This document shows, in pieces, positions 61,862-64,000 of a stretch of 64,000 nt of DNA. The first letter of the stretch is position 1, and each line of letters opens with the position of its first letter. The notes beneath the pieces were generated by a model. The model did no database searches and was not told the DNA's origin. It saw only the letters and a list, made by a program, of their open reading frames with translations. This DNA is from an uncultured Paracoccaceae bacterium. Its GTDB lineage: Bacteria > Pseudomonadota > Alphaproteobacteria > Rhodobacterales > Rhodobacteraceae. Location of the stretch: the NCBI GenBank assembly GCA_947500005.1, contig CANMQJ010000011.1:62001-126000 (forward strand), read 5' to 3'. The translations under genes and the position numbers were made by a program.

Positions 61862-63190
61862 GTGAGAACACGTCTGGCAATCAGCATACACGCGCTTCTT
61901 GAGCGTCATTTCCCGGAACGCCGGGTTTTTCTGAAATCCGACACGGACACGCGTTTCATCCGGTTGAAACCGGCGACGCAGCTGGCCGCCTATGCCGGAG
62001 TCACGGTGACCATCGCCTGGACGATCGTGGCCACGGCGATGATCCTGATGGACAGCATCGGAGCCGGCAATTTCCGGGAACAGGCAAAGCGCGACCGGGC
62101 CACCTATCAGGAACGGCTCAACCAGATGTCGGCCGAACGCGATGCCCGCGCCGAAGAGGCGCTGGCCGCGCAGGAGCGGTTCAACGCCGCGCTGCGTCAG
62201 ATCTCGGTGATGCAGACGGACCTGTTGCAGTCCGAAACCCGCCGGCGGGAGCTTGAGACCGGGATCGAGGTCATCCAGACGACCCTGCGCTCGGTCATGA
62301 AGGAGCGCGAGAATGCCCGCATGGCCGCGACCGAGCTGGAGCAGAAGCTCAATGGCGACGGGGCGGTGCAGCAGGTGGCCGCAGCGGCGCCCGCGCAGAT
62401 GAGCTTCATGGCCGCTGCGCTTGCCGATACCGCGGCCGAGCGGGACCGGATCCTGGAAGACGCGCGCGCCGCGCTGGAGCAGCGCGAGGAGCTCGAGCTG
62501 GAAATCGACCTCATGCGTGAGCGCAACGACCAGATCTTCCGCCAGCTGGAAGAGGCGATGGCGATCTCGGTCGAGCCGCTGGACAAGATGTTCCGCAGCG
62601 CGGGCATGCCGACCGACAGCATCATCGAACAGGTGCGTCGCGGCTATAGCGGCCAGGGCGGGCCGCTGACCCCTTTATCCTTCTCGACGCGCGGTGAGGA
62701 GGCCACGGCCGACGAACTGCGCGCCAACGCGATCCTGCAGCAGATGGATCAGCTGAACCTCTACCGCATCGCCGCCCAGCAGGCGCCGTTTGCCATCCCG
62801 GTGAAATCCTCCTTCCGCTATACCAGCGGGTTCGGCAGCCGGCGCGACCCCAAGACGGGCGGTCGCCGGATGCACAACGGAGTCGATTTCGCCGGCGCGC
62901 ATGGCACGGATATCCACGCCACCGCCGACGGGGTCGTGACCCATGCGGGCTGGTTGTCGGGTTTCGGCCGCCTGGTGAAGATCCAGCATGCCTTCGGGAT
63001 CGAAACCTACTATGCGCATAACACCAAGCTTCGCGTGAAAGTCGGTCAAAGAGTCTCGCGCGGGGACCATATTGCTGATATGGGTAGCACCGGACGGTCG
63101 ACCGGCACCCATCTGCATTACGAGGTGCGCGTGAACGGACGACCTGTTAACCCCATGATCTACATCAAGGCTGCACGCAATGTTTTCTAA
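61862..63190 (+). CDS. M23 family metallopeptidase with coiled coil
   Basis: A 442-residue peptidoglycan endopeptidase-type protein. After a cytoplasmic N-terminus (about 40 residues) comes a membrane helix (VTVTIAWTIVATAMILMD), a long coiled coil (residues 70-235) and a LytM domain. Zinc ligands are present: His and Asp in RMHNGVDFA and the HLHYEV His pair. The architecture matches alphaproteobacterial LmdC/ShyA-like enzymes. GTG start after AAGGAAGGA. Its last 11 bases overlap the bactofilin start, a pairing known for shape determination in several bacteria. Confidence 0.92.
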   Translation: MRTRLAISIHALLERHFPERRVFLKSDTDTRFIRLKPATQLAAYAGVTVTIAWTIVATAMILMDSIGAGNFREQAKRDRATYQERLNQMSAERDARAEEALAAQERFNAALRQISVMQTDLLQSETRRRELETGIEVIQTTLRSVMKERENARMAATELEQKLNGDGAVQQVAAAAPAQMSFMAAALADTAAERDRILEDARAALEQREELELEIDLMRERNDQIFRQLEEAMAISVEPLDKMFRSAGMPTDSIIEQVRRGYSGQGGPLTPLSFSTRGEEATADELRANAILQQMDQLNLYRIAAQQAPFAIPVKSSFRYTSGFGSRRDPKTGGRRMHNGVDFAGAHGTDIHATADGVVTHAGWLSGFGRLVKIQHAFGIETYYAHNTKLRVKVGQRVSRGDHIADMGSTGRSTGTHLHYEVRVNGRPVNPMIYIKAARNVF

Positions 63191-63716
63191 GAGCAAAATC
63201 AACGAGCCCGCGCAGGACGCGGCCAAGACCACCCCCGCCCCTGCGACCCCCTCGTCGGCGCCCGCGCAGTCCGACCATCGCCCCAGCGCCCCCAAGGCGA
63301 AGCCGCCCGCATCCGTGCTGTCCTCGGATCTGCATATCACCGGCAACCTCAAGACCACGGGCGACATCCAGGTCGAGGGTACGGTCGAAGGCGATATCCG
63401 CGCGCACCTGCTGACCATCGGGGAAAGCGCCACCATCAAGGGCGAAGTGACCGCCGATGACGTCGTGATCAACGGCCGTATCGTGGGCCGGGTGCGGGGC
63501 CTCAAGGTGCGCCTGACCTCGACCGCGCGGGTCGAGGGCGACATCATCCACAAGACCATCGCCATCGAATCGGGCGCCCATTTCGAAGGCTCGGTGCAGC
63601 GCCAGGACGATCCGCTCAACCCCGGCCGCGCGAACAAGCCCGGCGGCAATCCCGCGAGCGCGCAAGCCGCGCCCCAGCCCAGGCCCGCCGCGCAAGCCGG
63701 GCAATCGGCCGAGTGA
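63180..63716 (+). CDS. bacA: Bactofilin
   Basis: Polymer-forming cytoskeletal protein of 178 residues. The central right-handed beta-helix core runs from about residue 47 (VLSSDLHITGNLKTTGDIQV, EGTVEGDIRAHLLTIGESAT, GEVTADDVVINGRIVGRVRG) and is flanked by disordered Pro/Ala-rich ends, as in known bactofilins. It overlaps the upstream M23 peptidase by 11 bases, so the two are coupled; bactofilin-peptidase pairs localise cell-wall cutting. The gene symbol is by family. Confidence 0.92.
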   Translation: MFSKSKINEPAQDAAKTTPAPATPSSAPAQSDHRPSAPKAKPPASVLSSDLHITGNLKTTGDIQVEGTVEGDIRAHLLTIGESATIKGEVTADDVVINGRIVGRVRGLKVRLTSTARVEGDIIHKTIAIESGAHFEGSVQRQDDPLNPGRANKPGGNPASAQAAPQPRPAAQAGQSAE

Positions 63717-63748
63717 TCTGACCCGAAGCAGTTTCAAGAACCGGAACG

Positions 63749-63769
63749 CGCCGCGGCTTTGCCGCGGCG
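63749..63769. terminator. Hairpin between bactofilin and the convergent gene
   Basis: CGCCGCGGC and GCCGCGGCG form a perfect 9-bp stem with loop TTT, 33 bases after the bactofilin stop. It is followed by TCAGCCTTTTC. It probably serves as terminator, perhaps for both convergent genes. Confidence 0.6.
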
Positions 63770-63791
63770 TCAGCCTTTTCGGGCCTCCAGA

Positions 63792-64000
63792 TTATTGTCC
63801 CAGCATCCACTTGCCCTGGGGCCAGAAGGCGTGAAAGGCGAAGGCAAATAGCAGGTCATGGGGCAGGTCCCTGCCCTGGCCATCACGCACCCGGATGCTG
63901 CCGATGTCGCGGCCGCGCGCGATCTCTCCGCTGTCGAGCGCCGAGGCAAGCCCGGCCTGCCAGGTCAGGGTAACGCCCTGCTCGTTCAACTCGCCCGCCT
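63792..64000 (-). CDS. C-terminal end of a probable DUF3179 protein (start outside window)
   Basis: The minus-strand frame is open from the right edge to a stop at 63792-63794, encoding about 69 C-terminal residues. Segments SALDSGEIARGRDIGSIRVR and PHDLLFAFAFHAFWPQGKW resemble the C-terminus of DUF3179 proteins as I recall them. An internal ATG near 63989 exists, but the frame continues past the edge and the homology begins before it, so this is a truncated view of a larger gene. The assignment is tentative. Confidence 0.5.
   Translation of the reverse strand, partial: AGELNEQGVTLTWQAGLASALDSGEIARGRDIGSIRVRDGQGRDLPHDLLFAFAFHAFWPQGKWMLGQ

Noticed and set aside
1..64000. tRNA, rRNA, CRISPR, transposase or integrase genes
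   Set aside because: No cloverleaf-like sequence, ribosomal segment, regular repeat-spacer array or DDE/tyrosine recombinase protein was found on either strand by reading.

Overview
This 64 kb window is a high-GC chromosomal segment of an alphaproteobacterium, most likely order Rhodobacterales (Roseobacter/Rhodobacter relatives). The evidence is a heterotetrameric sarcosine oxidase cluster, CcmI, ZapA next to a ZauP-like coiled-coil protein, an M23 peptidase overlapping a bactofilin gene, the small protein after gap typical of this order, an alphaproteobacterial SOS box (GTTC-N7-GTTC) before uvrA, and many GTG/TTG starts. No rRNA, tRNA, CRISPR array, transposase or integrase was seen. Most of the window is ordinary core genome. 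The genus cannot be fixed from the sequence alone.

Layout. 0-4.4 kb: sarcosine oxidase subunits on the minus strand (soxB, a TfoX-N gene, soxD, soxA, which runs off the left edge). 4.6-9.8 kb: plus-strand housekeeping run (ccmI, ruvX, DUF1289, ThiE-like, psuK-psuG, DUF502). 9.8-11.7 kb: patatin-like lipase and bdhA. 11.8-12.0 kb: a probable unannotated small RNA with promoter and terminator on the minus strand. 12-18 kb: orphan YejA-like solute-binding protein, XRE-cupin regulator, acyl-CoA ligase, DsbA-like protein, Bcr/CflA exporter. 18-21 kb: TPR protein, zapA and a ZauP-like gene. 21.3-28.8 kb: tkt, bfd-bfr iron storage, thioesterase, DUF808 protein, LysM protein, gap and a 47-residue membrane protein. 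28.8-30.7 kb: a TGTACA array, coaD, and a small AT-richer island with a SieB-like superinfection-exclusion gene.

30.7-36.9 kb: sulfite-oxidase-like molybdoenzyme, DUF6647 protein, two LysR regulators, a CBS protein, and mmsA. 37-41.5 kb: nitronate monooxygenase, L,D-transpeptidase, beta-barrel-like protein, methyltransferase, and a YbdK ligase bracketed by inverted copies of a dispersed intergenic repeat. 41.7-44.8 kb: the rest of valine catabolism (isobutyryl-CoA dehydrogenase, 3-hydroxyisobutyryl-CoA hydrolase, mmsB). 45-51.7 kb: two small RcnB-like periplasmic proteins, a DUF2892 protein, uvrA, and a secreted VWA protein with six tandem repeats. 51.7-64 kb: lpdA, DUF924, an MFS transporter, queA, a large AsmA/DUF3971 protein, bcp, DUF455, M23 peptidase, bactofilin, and the C-terminus of a probable DUF3179 gene.

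The features least explained by known families are the small RNA near 11.9 kb, three TGTACA palindromes exactly 32 bp apart near 28.9 kb, the SieB-like island at 29.5-30.7 kb, and a leader with two mutually exclusive hairpins ahead of the RcnB-like gene at 44.97 kb.
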